In this document: positions 1 to 7,757 of the stretch, piece by piece
Numbering within the stretch: the stretch's first letter is position 1
Layout of the letters: each line of letters opens with the position of its first letter
Origin: Candidatus Latescibacterota bacterium
GTDB taxonomy: Bacteria; Latescibacterota; UBA2968; UBA8231
Reading direction: 5' to 3'
Length of the DNA stretch: 64,000 bases
Assembly: GCA_022827835.1 (NCBI GenBank)
Contig: JAJEIO010000061.1
Coordinates: 186,001 to 250,000, forward strand
Position numbers and translations under genes: made by a program
The notes under the pieces: model-generated
Seen by the model: the letters and a program-made list of their open reading frames with translations, nothing else
Databases searched by the model: none
Told to the model about the DNA's origin: nothing

Positions 1-78
1 CTCGACCCGGTCCTGAGCGAGGCTTTCGAGACAATCGCGCACACCTTCAAAAAACTGTGATATCTCCTTTGCGATCAC
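1..78 (-). CDS. Partial hypothetical protein (N-terminal 26 codons)
   Basis: An open frame runs off the left edge of the window. It begins at a GTG at 78 preceded by GGAAGG, and the frame upstream is closed by a TGA. The visible start reads MIAKEISQFFEGV and is polar and helical-looking. It follows the stop of the upstream minus-strand gene (ending at 95) by only 16 nt, so the two are probably co-transcribed. Too little is present to name a family. Confidence 0.4.
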   Translation of the reverse strand, partial: MIAKEISQFFEGVRDCLESLAQDRVE

Positions 79-94
79 TTGGGGCCTTCCTCAA

Positions 95-646
95 TCAAAG
101 TAGATTTTCGGTGACTTCAACAGCCTTCAGAAGAACTTCACAGTAGTGCTCGACGAACTTTTTCCGGTCGTTCTCTGCGTTCATCGTCGTGAGAGCTTCA
201 TCACTACCAAGGTCGCGGTACGGCTGTATTATATTCCGCCACCACTCAAAGTCACCGGCATTGTATCCGCCACCGGTACCAATACCTACTAGAGCGGGTT
301 CCAGTTGCTCGCGCGTCAACGCCGATTCGTCACAGCTCTTTCCGCCCAGATAGGTCTCCCACTCTTTCCACTTACAAAGAACGATCTTCCGATTTGATCC
401 TTCACGTGTGATCGACAATATCAGGATCTCTCCTTTCCACTGCGACTGATTTGGGTGGGCAGTAACGCACCACGGCAGATTTCTCCGTTGTAAACCAATC
501 TTTACGCATTCCCTCAACTCCTCTAGGAACTCTGTCATGATGGCAATCTTCAGATCCACTTGAATGGCCCCAATCGCGAGCGCTATGGGCAGGTTGTCCG
601 GCTTCCTTGAATACTTGATCAGGCAATCTCGTTCCTCTTGATTCAT
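95..646 (-). CDS. Hypothetical protein, 183 aa
   Basis: I do not recognise a family. The protein is soluble and mixed-charge, with no signal peptide or membrane segment. It has several tryptophans and a glycine run (GIGTGGGYN) near residue 125. A GGAAG ribosome site precedes the ATG. Base composition is clearly AT-richer than the housekeeping genes in this window, and it sits beside a MITE-like element and toxin-antitoxin genes, so it looks like accessory DNA. The N-terminal half has alternating hydrophobic positions compatible with an alpha/beta fold, but nothing assigns an activity. Confidence 0.55.
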   Translation of the reverse strand: MNQEERDCLIKYSRKPDNLPIALAIGAIQVDLKIAIMTEFLEELRECVKIGLQRRNLPWCVTAHPNQSQWKGEILILSITREGSNRKIVLCKWKEWETYLGGKSCDESALTREQLEPALVGIGTGGGYNAGDFEWWRNIIQPYRDLGSDEALTTMNAENDRKKFVEHYCEVLLKAVEVTENLL

Positions 647-688
647 GACTTCCTTCTCGTCCTTTGTGAAGATATTAATGTTAATTAA

Positions 689-912
689 CGTGAATTCGGG
701 TTAAGCGGCCTTCTAACAGGAGTCGTGCTTCCGTTTAGTAGCATACGATTTCAATGTATTCGTTTACAAATATTGGTACGACCATTCCCTGTGTCAACCA
801 AGACATGTTGATTTTGGGTTTGGCTATCAACTGGAAGTCAAAGCGGGTCTCAATGTTGAACCGAAAAACCATCCTGTCGAGCTTTTGCCCTTCTGTTTAA
901 CCCGAACCCACG
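689..912. repeat. MITE-like element with terminal inverted repeats
   Basis: A gene-free, AT-rich stretch of about 220 bp is bounded by imperfect 16-bp inverted repeats (CGTGAATTCGGGTTAA at 689-704; its partner at 897-912 matches at 14 of 16 positions, with the inner 10 bp perfect). A 10-bp direct repeat, AGATATTAAT, lies outside both ends (670-679 and 915-924), as a target duplication would. The direct repeats are not flush with the inverted repeats, so the exact ends are uncertain. No transposase is encoded. This accounts for the gap between the genes ending at 646 and 941. Confidence 0.4.
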
Positions 913-940
913 CAAGATATTAATAAACCCCTGCGACAGA

Positions 941-1918
941 TCACGTCGCACCCCCATCATCCAACCCCAGCACCGCTCGCATCTCCTCCCGCACAGCCTC
1001 CCGCAATTCCCCCGGCTCCAGCACCTCAGCCGCCGCCCCGAAACTCAACACCCAACTCTTGATCTCGTAGAACCCCCCAGCCCGCAGCCGCAGCACCACC
1101 CGCCCGTCCTCCAGTTCTTCTAACTCTTGGCTCGGATGCCAGATCCGCTCCCGTATGTAGGGCGCCTGCTCCTCGGTGAACCGAACCGCCACGTCCATCG
1201 GCTCCTCGGACGAGATGCCGAACGCATTGCTCAGTCGCTCGTCAACCGACAGGTGATCCGGCGGCTCAAACTCCTCCTCGGTCACTTTCACCGACTCAAA
1301 GCGATCCACCGCCTGCGTAATGAGCTGGTCGTAGTAAGGCATCCGCGAAATTACGTATAGACCTCCCCGGAACGGCAGGAGGTGCAGCGGTTCGATGTTG
1401 TACTGCCGGGCGCTTTCCGCCCATGGCGAGCGGTAGCTCACCCGGCACACGCGGCGTTCCTGTATAGCCTCGTGCAGATTGTCGAACACTTCGCGGGCCT
1501 TCTCATAAGACTTCTTGTATCCCCGGAGATGTGGCACGTAAGCCTCCGTGGCTCGCTCTAGAAATTGCTGCATCTTCGGGTGCATGGCATCTTTCAGCCT
1601 GCCACTCACCGATTCCAAGTACTCGCCGAATGGAGTCCCCACCAGCCCCATGCCCGTCCGCTCAGCAAAGATCATCGCCGCGACTTCCATGGACGAAAAG
1701 TTTAGCGGTAGCTTGGCGTCCTTCTGGAGGTGGTAGTAGGTGCGCTGATCATCGCGAGGTTCGTTCACCAAAAAACATGCCTCGTCCAGGTCTCTCAAAT
1801 CGCGCTGTATGGTGCGCACCGATACATTGAACTCGTCCGCCAGTTCGCGTGCACTCTTCCCGAAACGACTAACCTGCAGCGTCCGCAAGATGTCCAGTTG
1901 TCGCTCAATCTGCTTCAT
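941..1918 (-). CDS. HTH and WYL-domain transcriptional regulator (YafY/PafC type)
   Basis: A DNA-binding regulator of 325 aa. Residues about 5-60 form a DeoR/HTH_11-type winged helix (SARELADEFNVSVRTIQRDL, followed by a DL-rich wing). The middle and C-terminal parts (about 150-315) match the WYL domain plus WCX extension: the segment around HLLPFRGGLYVISR and the C-terminal VRFTEEQAPYIRERIWHP block. WYL domains bind nucleic acid or other ligands and often control DNA-damage or defence genes; the ligand here cannot be read. It is divergent from the toxin-antitoxin pair at 2061-2593, which it might regulate, but this is only positional. The ATG at 1918 is the natural start because the HTH begins at once. 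Confidence 0.85.
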   Translation of the reverse strand: MKQIERQLDILRTLQVSRFGKSARELADEFNVSVRTIQRDLRDLDEACFLVNEPRDDQRTYYHLQKDAKLPLNFSSMEVAAMIFAERTGMGLVGTPFGEYLESVSGRLKDAMHPKMQQFLERATEAYVPHLRGYKKSYEKAREVFDNLHEAIQERRVCRVSYRSPWAESARQYNIEPLHLLPFRGGLYVISRMPYYDQLITQAVDRFESVKVTEEEFEPPDHLSVDERLSNAFGISSEEPMDVAVRFTEEQAPYIRERIWHPSQELEELEDGRVVLRLRAGGFYEIKSWVLSFGAAAEVLEPGELREAVREEMRAVLGLDDGGAT

Positions 1919-2060
1919 CGAATCAGCCTCTCATAGACGCGAATCTAACCCGTGAACTACATACAGCTCGGGACGATGATTATGGCTTGACTAGGGCTTT
2001 CCTTTTTTATTACCTAAAGTCATACGGGATGCCCAAACCCGATGGCCAAAGGAGTAGAAC

Positions 2061-2282
2061 ATGACCAAAATTATTGAAGCGGTAATCGATGAGCGGGGCA
2101 ATGTTAGCTTGCTGGAGCCGGTCCAATTGCCCAAACCGCAACGTGCATTTGTGACGATTCTCTCCACTGAGTCGGATATAGCTGAAACTGCCTTGCTTAG
2201 TGAAGCCGCATTAGCTGAAGATTGGAATCGCCCAGAAGAGGATGCCGCATGGGCACACCTGCAGCAAGATCAATCGTCTTAG
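2061..2282 (+). CDS. Antitoxin-like small protein upstream of MazF
   Basis: A 73-aa acidic protein with an N-terminal beta-rich stretch (KIIEAVIDERGNVSLLEP) resembling AbrB/SpoVT-like or DUF104-type antitoxins, and an acidic helical C-terminus likely to wrap the toxin. A strong AAAGGAG ribosome site precedes the ATG. Its last 34 nt overlap the start of the MazF-like gene, typical of translationally coupled toxin-antitoxin pairs. The family assignment rests on size, order and overlap more than on sequence; the pairing is the secure part. Confidence 0.65.
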   Translation: MTKIIEAVIDERGNVSLLEPVQLPKPQRAFVTILSTESDIAETALLSEAALAEDWNRPEEDAAWAHLQQDQSS

Positions 2283-2593
2283 TACCATTTCCATTTTCCG
2301 ATCTGTCCCAGACAAAATTGAGACCAGCCTTGGTATTGGCCGAAGCAGATCGAGGAGATTGCATCCTCTGCCAAATTACGAGTAATCCCTATGGAGACAG
2401 TCAAGCTATCGCATTGACCAACACCCAGTTAGCTACCGGCTCCTTACATAGGACAAGCTATGTGCGTCCTAGCAAACTGTTTACTGCCAATCACAATCTC
2501 ATGCAGAAAGAGATCGGAAGCCTAACAGAAGATGCCTTCAGACAAGTCGTTGAGGGCGTTATCAAGATTCTCCGTTCGAGCATGACTCAGTAG
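2249..2593 (+). CDS. MazF/PemK-family mRNA interferase toxin
   Basis: About 114 aa from the ATG at 2249; a TTG further upstream (2222) is less likely because it would prepend residues absent from the family. The N-terminus carries the MazF signature (VLVPFPFSDLSQTKLRPALVLA), with the conserved basic residue after the first loop, and TSYVRPSKLFT matches the second conserved block. MazF proteins are ribosome-independent endoribonucleases cleaving short motifs in mRNA. It overlaps and follows its presumed antitoxin. Length and motifs look intact, so an active toxin is expected. Confidence 0.85.
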   Translation: MGTPAARSIVLVPFPFSDLSQTKLRPALVLAEADRGDCILCQITSNPYGDSQAIALTNTQLATGSLHRTSYVRPSKLFTANHNLMQKEIGSLTEDAFRQVVEGVIKILRSSMTQ

Positions 2594-2606
2594 ATATACT
2601 AATCCC

Positions 2607-3299
2607 CTATCCCACCGCTCGCGTCACTAAGTACTCAAAGAGCTTCACCCATATCGTCCCAGCCATCCGCTCCGGGTGAAACTGCACGCCAATTAAGCGG
2701 CCATCCTCGCTCTCAACCGCCTCCACAATGCCATCGCCGCTGCGCCCGCTGATGTCCAAGCCCGCGCCGGGCCGGTCAATGGCCTGCATGTGATTGGAAT
2801 TGACCCGTGAAGGGCCAGCAAGGCCGAGCGCGGCTAGCACCGTGCCCGACTCTACTTGGAGATCGTGTTCGATCCAATTGTCCGCAGTCCGCTGTCGCGC
2901 ATGCGGCTCAACGCCGAGTTGGGCTTCTACATCCGCCCAGATCGTACCGCCCAACTCGGCGCTGATAAACTGCATTCCGTAGCAGATGCCTAAAACCGGC
3001 AACTGGCGCTCTTGCGCGGCCTCAAAGCTCCAGCGGTCGGCTTGGTCGCGCTTAGCTGCCACCGGCGGTAGATCGCTGGGCAGGGTACCGATCAAGCCGC
3101 GCTCAATGCCCGGGCCGCCGGTGATCAACAGACCGTCGATGCGCTCGAGTACCGCTTGTAGCGCCGCGCGATCTGTAGTCATAGGCAGCACGAGCGGCGC
3201 GCCGCCCGCCTGCTCGACCGCGTCCACGTATTGGTACTCGAGGATTTGATCACCGGCGGCGTTTAGGCTGCTGGTGATGCCGATGAGCGGGCGGGACAT
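2607..3299 (-). CDS. Class I glutamine amidotransferase, peptidase C26 (PuuD-like)
   Basis: A 230-aa stand-alone glutaminase-type hydrolase of the gamma-glutamyl-gamma-aminobutyrate hydrolase group. The nucleophile elbow is GICYGMQ (Cys106), and the His/Glu pair is in GVQFHPERM (His208, Glu210), so the triad is complete. The oxyanion region ITGGPG is at 60-64. Known members cleave gamma-glutamyl amides in polyamine breakdown, but no polyamine genes are nearby and the substrate is uncertain. Its ATG overlaps the stop of the upstream DUF5069 gene by one base (TAATG), so the two are translationally coupled. Confidence 0.85.
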   Translation of the reverse strand: MSRPLIGITSSLNAAGDQILEYQYVDAVEQAGGAPLVLPMTTDRAALQAVLERIDGLLITGGPGIERGLIGTLPSDLPPVAAKRDQADRWSFEAAQERQLPVLGICYGMQFISAELGGTIWADVEAQLGVEPHARQRTADNWIEHDLQVESGTVLAALGLAGPSRVNSNHMQAIDRPGAGLDISGRSGDGIVEAVESEDGRLIGVQFHPERMAGTIWVKLFEYLVTRAVG

Positions 3300-4660
3300 T
3301 AGACGCCGGCCTTGAGCCTTGCGAAGGAGACCTTGTCGTCAAGCAGGGTCAGGGCCGCAAAGCTCTCGATGTCGGTGCGCGAGGGGTCGAGCCGGGAGAC
3401 GGCGTTGAGTAAAAAGTTCTGCTGCCGGTCGTTGCGCGGACTGGCGGTCAGGAGCCGTTGGTTAAACTCCGCCTTGTCTTCCTCGCTTTTGTTGGATAGC
3501 CGCTCGCCCAGCCACGCTGCTATCGCCGCGTCGGTTCCGTTGGCCGAGACCGCCTCGGCGAAGGCTTCCTGGTCGACGCCGAGAAAGTCTAGGACTGCGC
3601 GGTCGAAACCCGAATCCTCGCCGCACCAGTACTCGCCCAGACAATTGCAGTGCGCTGCGCGGAATTTGTCGATCATCCGCGCTAGGCAGGCGAGGCCGCC
3701 GACGCTCAGGTCAAACGGGCTGCGCGGTGGATGCCGGCGCAAATCCGTCAGCCCAAAGCTCAACTCGTCGTCGAGGTCTTGCAGGTCGAAGAAGCTCTGG
3801 ACATCTGCGCGCTCGGGCGCGATCTCGGCGCGACGCGAGGCGAGCCGTTCGCGCATTTGGTCGTAGTTACCGGAGGCGTCGAATATATCCGGGTGGTACG
3901 AATGATGGAGCGGGTGGGCCGGGTGGCGGCCGACGTTAGCGCGGCAGACGCTGAAGGCGCTTTTCTCCGCGGCCGATTTCTGGCAGCGTTCGGCGATCCA
4001 CTCGCTCAGCTCGTCGTCGTTGGGGTTTTCGTACGCAGCTTGGCGAAAGGCGTCCTCTGCAATGCCCAAGAATTCTAGGATGGCCGCGTCTTGGCTGGAG
4101 TCGGCACCGAAGCGGTACTCGCCTAACTTGCCGCAGGTGACCGCCCGCGCCTTGTCGGCCATGCGCGCCGTGCCTGCCACGCCGAAGACGCTGCGGAGGT
4201 AGGGGCTGCGCGGTGGTTGGGCGGTTAGGTCTAGGTCTCTGAACGCGCCCCAATCGTCTAGCTCGATGGAGGCGAAGACCGTCTTGATGTCCGTGCGATC
4301 CGGGGCGTACTTGGCGATCCGCTCGACCAGCAGCCGCTCGTGTAGCTCGTCTTGCGGCTCGCGGGTGAGGTGTTCCTTGTTGAAGGCATCGATCTCCGAT
4401 TGGCCTTTCTGTGCCCTTTCCAGAGCCATGACGCCTAAGGTCTCGTCGTCGAGTTCGTCAACGGCCTCGGCGAACTCGGCGGCGTCCATATTGATGAATT
4501 CGAGCACTTCGATGTCGAGGCCGGAGTCGTCACCATACTTGAACTCGCCGATGGTGTCGGCGTTGTGGCCGCGCGCCTTGTCGATCATGCGCGCCAGCCC
4601 GACGATGCCAGCGACGCTGGCGTTGGAGGGGCGGCGAGGCGGTTGTCTCGTTAGATCCAT
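3299..4660 (-). CDS. Triple DUF5069 protein
   Basis: The 453-aa protein consists of three tandem copies of a roughly 145-residue unit. Each opens with a DLT-x-PPRSP motif (residues about 2, 143 and 303) and continues with LARMIDKARA and GEY-x-(F/Y)GxDSG. This is the DUF5069 pattern, a small domain of unknown function usually found as a single copy. The copies have diverged considerably from each other, so the duplication is old. No signal peptide or membrane segment is visible. It is transcribed with the C26 amidohydrolase. No reaction can be assigned; the conserved Arg, Asp and Glu positions suggest a conserved binding surface. Confidence 0.8.
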   Translation of the reverse strand: MDLTRQPPRRPSNASVAGIVGLARMIDKARGHNADTIGEFKYGDDSGLDIEVLEFINMDAAEFAEAVDELDDETLGVMALERAQKGQSEIDAFNKEHLTREPQDELHERLLVERIAKYAPDRTDIKTVFASIELDDWGAFRDLDLTAQPPRSPYLRSVFGVAGTARMADKARAVTCGKLGEYRFGADSSQDAAILEFLGIAEDAFRQAAYENPNDDELSEWIAERCQKSAAEKSAFSVCRANVGRHPAHPLHHSYHPDIFDASGNYDQMRERLASRRAEIAPERADVQSFFDLQDLDDELSFGLTDLRRHPPRSPFDLSVGGLACLARMIDKFRAAHCNCLGEYWCGEDSGFDRAVLDFLGVDQEAFAEAVSANGTDAAIAAWLGERLSNKSEEDKAEFNQRLLTASPRNDRQQNFLLNAVSRLDPSRTDIESFAALTLLDDKVSFARLKAGV

Positions 4661-4762
4661 AAGGAATAGCTCCTAGGTTTTGGGGTGAGGGTTTTCAATA
4701 TACCAACCGCAGACGGGTCGGCAATGTTTGACGCTTCTACGGGAGGCTTCTATACTCTGCCC

Positions 4763-5569
4763 ATGCCCGAGCTACCCGAGGTAGAAACTGTCCGCAGTGC
4801 GATGGAGTGCCACCTGCTAGGCCGGCCGATCACTCGCGTCCGCGTCAGCACAAAGCGCCTGCGCGAGCCGTTGCCGAGCACCGCGCTGCGCTCCTTGATC
4901 GGGGACTGTTTTGCGGCCGCGCGCCGCCGCGCCAAGTTCCTCCTCCTCGACCTGCAAGCGGGCCAGACGCTCTTGGTCCATCTCGGCATGAGCGGCAACC
5001 TGCTCTTGCGGCCGTGGGGCACTAAGCACGACCACGTGGGCTTTGAGTTTGCCGACGGGGGTGCTGTAGTGTTCAACGATCCGAGGCGCTTTGGCTTAGT
5101 GCTGGTGCTCGACGAGGGCGAGGAGGATACGTGCCGGTACTTACAGAACCTTGGCCCCGAGCCGCTCTCCCGCGCCTTTAACGCTCGCTACCTCCAAGCC
5201 CAATGCCAACGGCGCAAAAGCCCGATTAAGAACCTCATTATGGACAATCGCACGGTAGTAGGCGTGGGCAATATCTACGCCAGCGAAGCCCTCTTCCGGG
5301 CGCGCATCCATCCGGCGACCCCGGCCGCGGCCATTGATCCGCCGCGCTTGGCCCTGCTCGCTAAGGAGATCAAAAAGGTGCTGCGCGTCGCCATTGACCA
5401 AGGTGGCACGACTATTAGCGACTATCAGGGGTCGGGCGCAGGTGGGCGCTTTCAGCAGCGGCTCCACGTGTACGGACGCCAAGGCGAGGACTGCCGCGTC
5501 TGCGACGCGCCTATCGAGAGCTTCTACTTGGGGGGGCGCAATACCTTTTATTGCCCGAGTTGCCAATGA
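4763..5569 (+). CDS. mutM: Formamidopyrimidine-DNA glycosylase (Fpg/MutM)
   Basis: A 268-aa bifunctional DNA glycosylase/AP lyase that removes 8-oxoguanine and formamidopyrimidines. The start at 4763 is fixed by the invariant N-terminus MPELPEVET, whose Pro2 is the catalytic nucleophile and Glu3 the proton shuttle; an in-frame GTG upstream at 4685 would bury it. The beta-sandwich lysine segment (LVHLGMSGNL), the helix-two-turn-helix region (GVGNIYASEALF) and a C-terminal zinc finger of the form C-x2-C-x16-C-x2-C are all present. It is divergent from the DUF5069 gene and convergent with clpP. Confidence 0.96.
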   Translation: MPELPEVETVRSAMECHLLGRPITRVRVSTKRLREPLPSTALRSLIGDCFAAARRRAKFLLLDLQAGQTLLVHLGMSGNLLLRPWGTKHDHVGFEFADGGAVVFNDPRRFGLVLVLDEGEEDTCRYLQNLGPEPLSRAFNARYLQAQCQRRKSPIKNLIMDNRTVVGVGNIYASEALFRARIHPATPAAAIDPPRLALLAKEIKKVLRVAIDQGGTTISDYQGSGAGGRFQQRLHVYGRQGEDCRVCDAPIESFYLGGRNTFYCPSCQ

Positions 5570-5623
5570 AAACGCCGGCCCCGTTTGGGACCGGCGCGAC
5601 AAGCAAGAGACGAAGGGACAGCG

Positions 5624-6232
5624 CTACTTTTTGGCGTACCCGTTGGGCGAGGGTGCCGTGGTGGTGATGATGTCGTCGAGCAGGCCGTATTCCTTGGCTT
5701 CCTCGGCCGACATGAAGAAGTCGCGGTCCGTGTCCTTGGAGATCTTTTCGACATCTTGGCCAGTGTGCTTGGCGTAGAGCGCGTTTAGCTCTTCGCGCAG
5801 GCGGATGGTCTCCTTGGCGCGGATGTCGAGGTCGATCGCCGTGCCGGTGATGGTGTGCATAAGGCTCGGCTGATGGATCATAATCCGGGCGTGCGGCCAG
5901 GCGAAGCGACGCCCCGGCTCGCCAGCCGAGAGCAGGAACGAGCCCATGCTCATGGCCATGCCCATGCACACCGTGGAAACGGGTGCCTGAATCGCCAGCA
6001 TGGCGTCGTAGATAGCCATGCCGTCGTGAACCGAGCCGCCGGGACTGTTGATGTAGAGGACGATTTCTTCGGTTGGATCCTCTACGTCCAGTGAGAGCAG
6101 GCGAGTGACTACGGCCTTGGCCGATTCGTCGTTGACGTCGGACCAAAGAAATATCTTACGCGCTTTGTACAGGCTCTGCTCTAGGTCTTTTTCTTGCAAG
6201 GTTTTGAGTAAATTTTCTTCTTTTTCAGCCAT
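5624..6232 (-). CDS. clpP: ATP-dependent Clp protease proteolytic subunit
   Basis: A 202-aa serine peptidase forming the tetradecameric Clp chamber with a Clp ATPase. Ser95 lies in MAMSMGSFLL, His120 in MIHQPS and Asp171 in DRDFFMSAEEA, giving the complete triad. The substrate-binding NSPGGSV loop is at 62-68. Length is typical, with no long propeptide. It stands alone here, with no clpX or trigger factor adjacent, and is divergent from the GT39 gene over a 34-nt gap that must hold both promoters or start sites. Confidence 0.96.
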   Translation of the reverse strand: MAEKEENLLKTLQEKDLEQSLYKARKIFLWSDVNDESAKAVVTRLLSLDVEDPTEEIVLYINSPGGSVHDGMAIYDAMLAIQAPVSTVCMGMAMSMGSFLLSAGEPGRRFAWPHARIMIHQPSLMHTITGTAIDLDIRAKETIRLREELNALYAKHTGQDVEKISKDTDRDFFMSAEEAKEYGLLDDIITTTAPSPNGYAKK

Positions 6233-6266
6233 TAAAATATCTCCATAACTCTGAAATTGTTCTACT

Positions 6267-7757
6267 GTGTTCGGGTTTCACAATATACGCGGCGGCCCCA
6301 ACAGCGTCAATCTGCTGTGCCTCGTTCTGCTGGGGGCTTACACCCTGCTCAAGCTCAGGCTGGTCGCCGATGTGGAGCTGGGCAAGGACGAGGCCGTTTA
6401 CTGGTATTGGGGCCAGCACCTCGACGCCTCCTACGCGCTCTTGCCCCTAGCCGTCTTCAAGCTAGCCCACGCGCTCTATCCGCACCAAGAGTGGTTTCTG
6501 CGGCTTCCCTCTGTTTTATTGGGCGCGCTTTCTACCGCGCTCGTTTATTGGCTTTGCAAGATGCAGGGTCTCGCCAAGCAACTGGCGCTGTGGGCTGCCG
6601 CTGCCTTCGCGCTCAGTCATTGGATTTGGCACACCAGTTCCTACCTGCATCCCGATGGCTTCTTAGTCCCGTGTTGGCTACTGGCCCTGTGCATGGCGCG
6701 GCAGGCCGAAGCAACCAATGCGGTCCGGCTGTACGTATACACGGGTTTAGCGGCGGGCTTGGCCGTCCTCTGCAAGTACTCGGGTGCCTTTCTCGTCGGC
6801 GGGCTTGGCCTGTGGATCGCGCTCGATCAACGAGGGAAAGAGCGTTGGCACCGACTCACCGCCTTCCTACTACCGGCTGTCGCCGTCGCCGCACCGCTCT
6901 CCTACGCCCAGTTTAGTACCGACTTCTATCTGCCGCAGACGTTGAGCACCCTGTCGCGCATTGAAGATCTTAGCCATCCCCTTTCGCGTCTGTTCTTCTT
7001 TGCGGTCAGTCCGCTCTTTTTTATCTCGCCGTTTTTGCTGTTCCTGCTCTATGCTGGCTTGGTGAGAGCAGCCAAACAGCGCGATCTCCTCGTCCTGCTC
7101 CCCGCGCTGTGCATCATTGGCGCTTTTTTATTTTTCGCGCTCAGCCGCGGTCAGATCAAAGGCAACTGGATTCTACCGGGCCTGCTGAGCCTGTGGCCTG
7201 TGGCGTTTGCTGTTCAGCCCAGACGCTGGCTGCTCGTCGCTGTCGTCGCCACTGGACTACTGCAAGCGCTTGCCATCGGCCTAGGACTGAAATACCCCGG
7301 TCTCTACAGCGATCTGGCCGTGCGCAGCGGGCTGGACAAAAGCTATGTTGGTTTGGTGTCGGAGGAAGACCGGACCCGCGAGCCTTCCTACTCGTGGAGC
7401 GAGCGGCTCTGCGAGTACGGTGGCTGGAGGCACTTCGCCGCCGACGCGGAGGAGGTTTTGCCACCGCTGCCGCTGCTGAGCACGCAGTACAGCATACCGT
7501 TTGCGCTGGCGTATTACGGGCGGGTCGAGCGGAAGTACTACACGGTCGATGATCCAAGATTCCGGGACTTGACGGATTTTTATGGGCAGCGCAAGGTGTC
7601 GTATCCAGAAGAAGTGCTCTTCGCCGTGCGAACGGGCGGAAAGATTCCCGAATCGCTGCGTGCTACGTATCCACGGCGAGAATTGATCGCGGAAATTGAT
7701 CGCCGCCGCGCCGGCTGCCCCACAGTCTCCTATCAGATTTTCCGCCTAGGACGGTGA
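6267..7757 (+). CDS. GT39/PMT-type polytopic glycosyltransferase
   Basis: A 496-aa integral membrane protein with about ten hydrophobic segments. The first periplasmic loop carries LGKDEAVYWYW, the acidic Asp-Glu motif of the ArnT/PMT GT-C superfamily, followed by TSSYLHPDG. Such enzymes use a polyprenyl-phosphate sugar donor to glycosylate lipid A, lipids or secreted proteins on the outer face of the inner membrane. The acceptor here is unknown. Translation begins at GTG 6267, although the ribosome site is weak. Its 3' end overlaps the convergent RND permease gene by 12 bp. Confidence 0.8.
   Translation: MFGFHNIRGGPNSVNLLCLVLLGAYTLLKLRLVADVELGKDEAVYWYWGQHLDASYALLPLAVFKLAHALYPHQEWFLRLPSVLLGALSTALVYWLCKMQGLAKQLALWAAAAFALSHWIWHTSSYLHPDGFLVPCWLLALCMARQAEATNAVRLYVYTGLAAGLAVLCKYSGAFLVGGLGLWIALDQRGKERWHRLTAFLLPAVAVAAPLSYAQFSTDFYLPQTLSTLSRIEDLSHPLSRLFFFAVSPLFFISPFLLFLLYAGLVRAAKQRDLLVLLPALCIIGAFLFFALSRGQIKGNWILPGLLSLWPVAFAVQPRRWLLVAVVATGLLQALAIGLGLKYPGLYSDLAVRSGLDKSYVGLVSEEDRTREPSYSWSERLCEYGGWRHFAADAEEVLPPLPLLSTQYSIPFALAYYGRVERKYYTVDDPRFRDLTDFYGQRKVSYPEEVLFAVRTGGKIPESLRATYPRRELIAEIDRRRAGCPTVSYQIFRLGR

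Noticed and set aside
1987-2013. Possible TTGACT...TATTAC promoter for the MazF module
   Set aside because: The spacer is only 15 bp and the -10 box is poor, so it was not listed as a feature.
5511-6146. Minus-strand ORF of 211 codons overlapping clpP
   Set aside because: Arg- and His-rich frame-shadow of clpP, which has a complete catalytic triad in the other frame.
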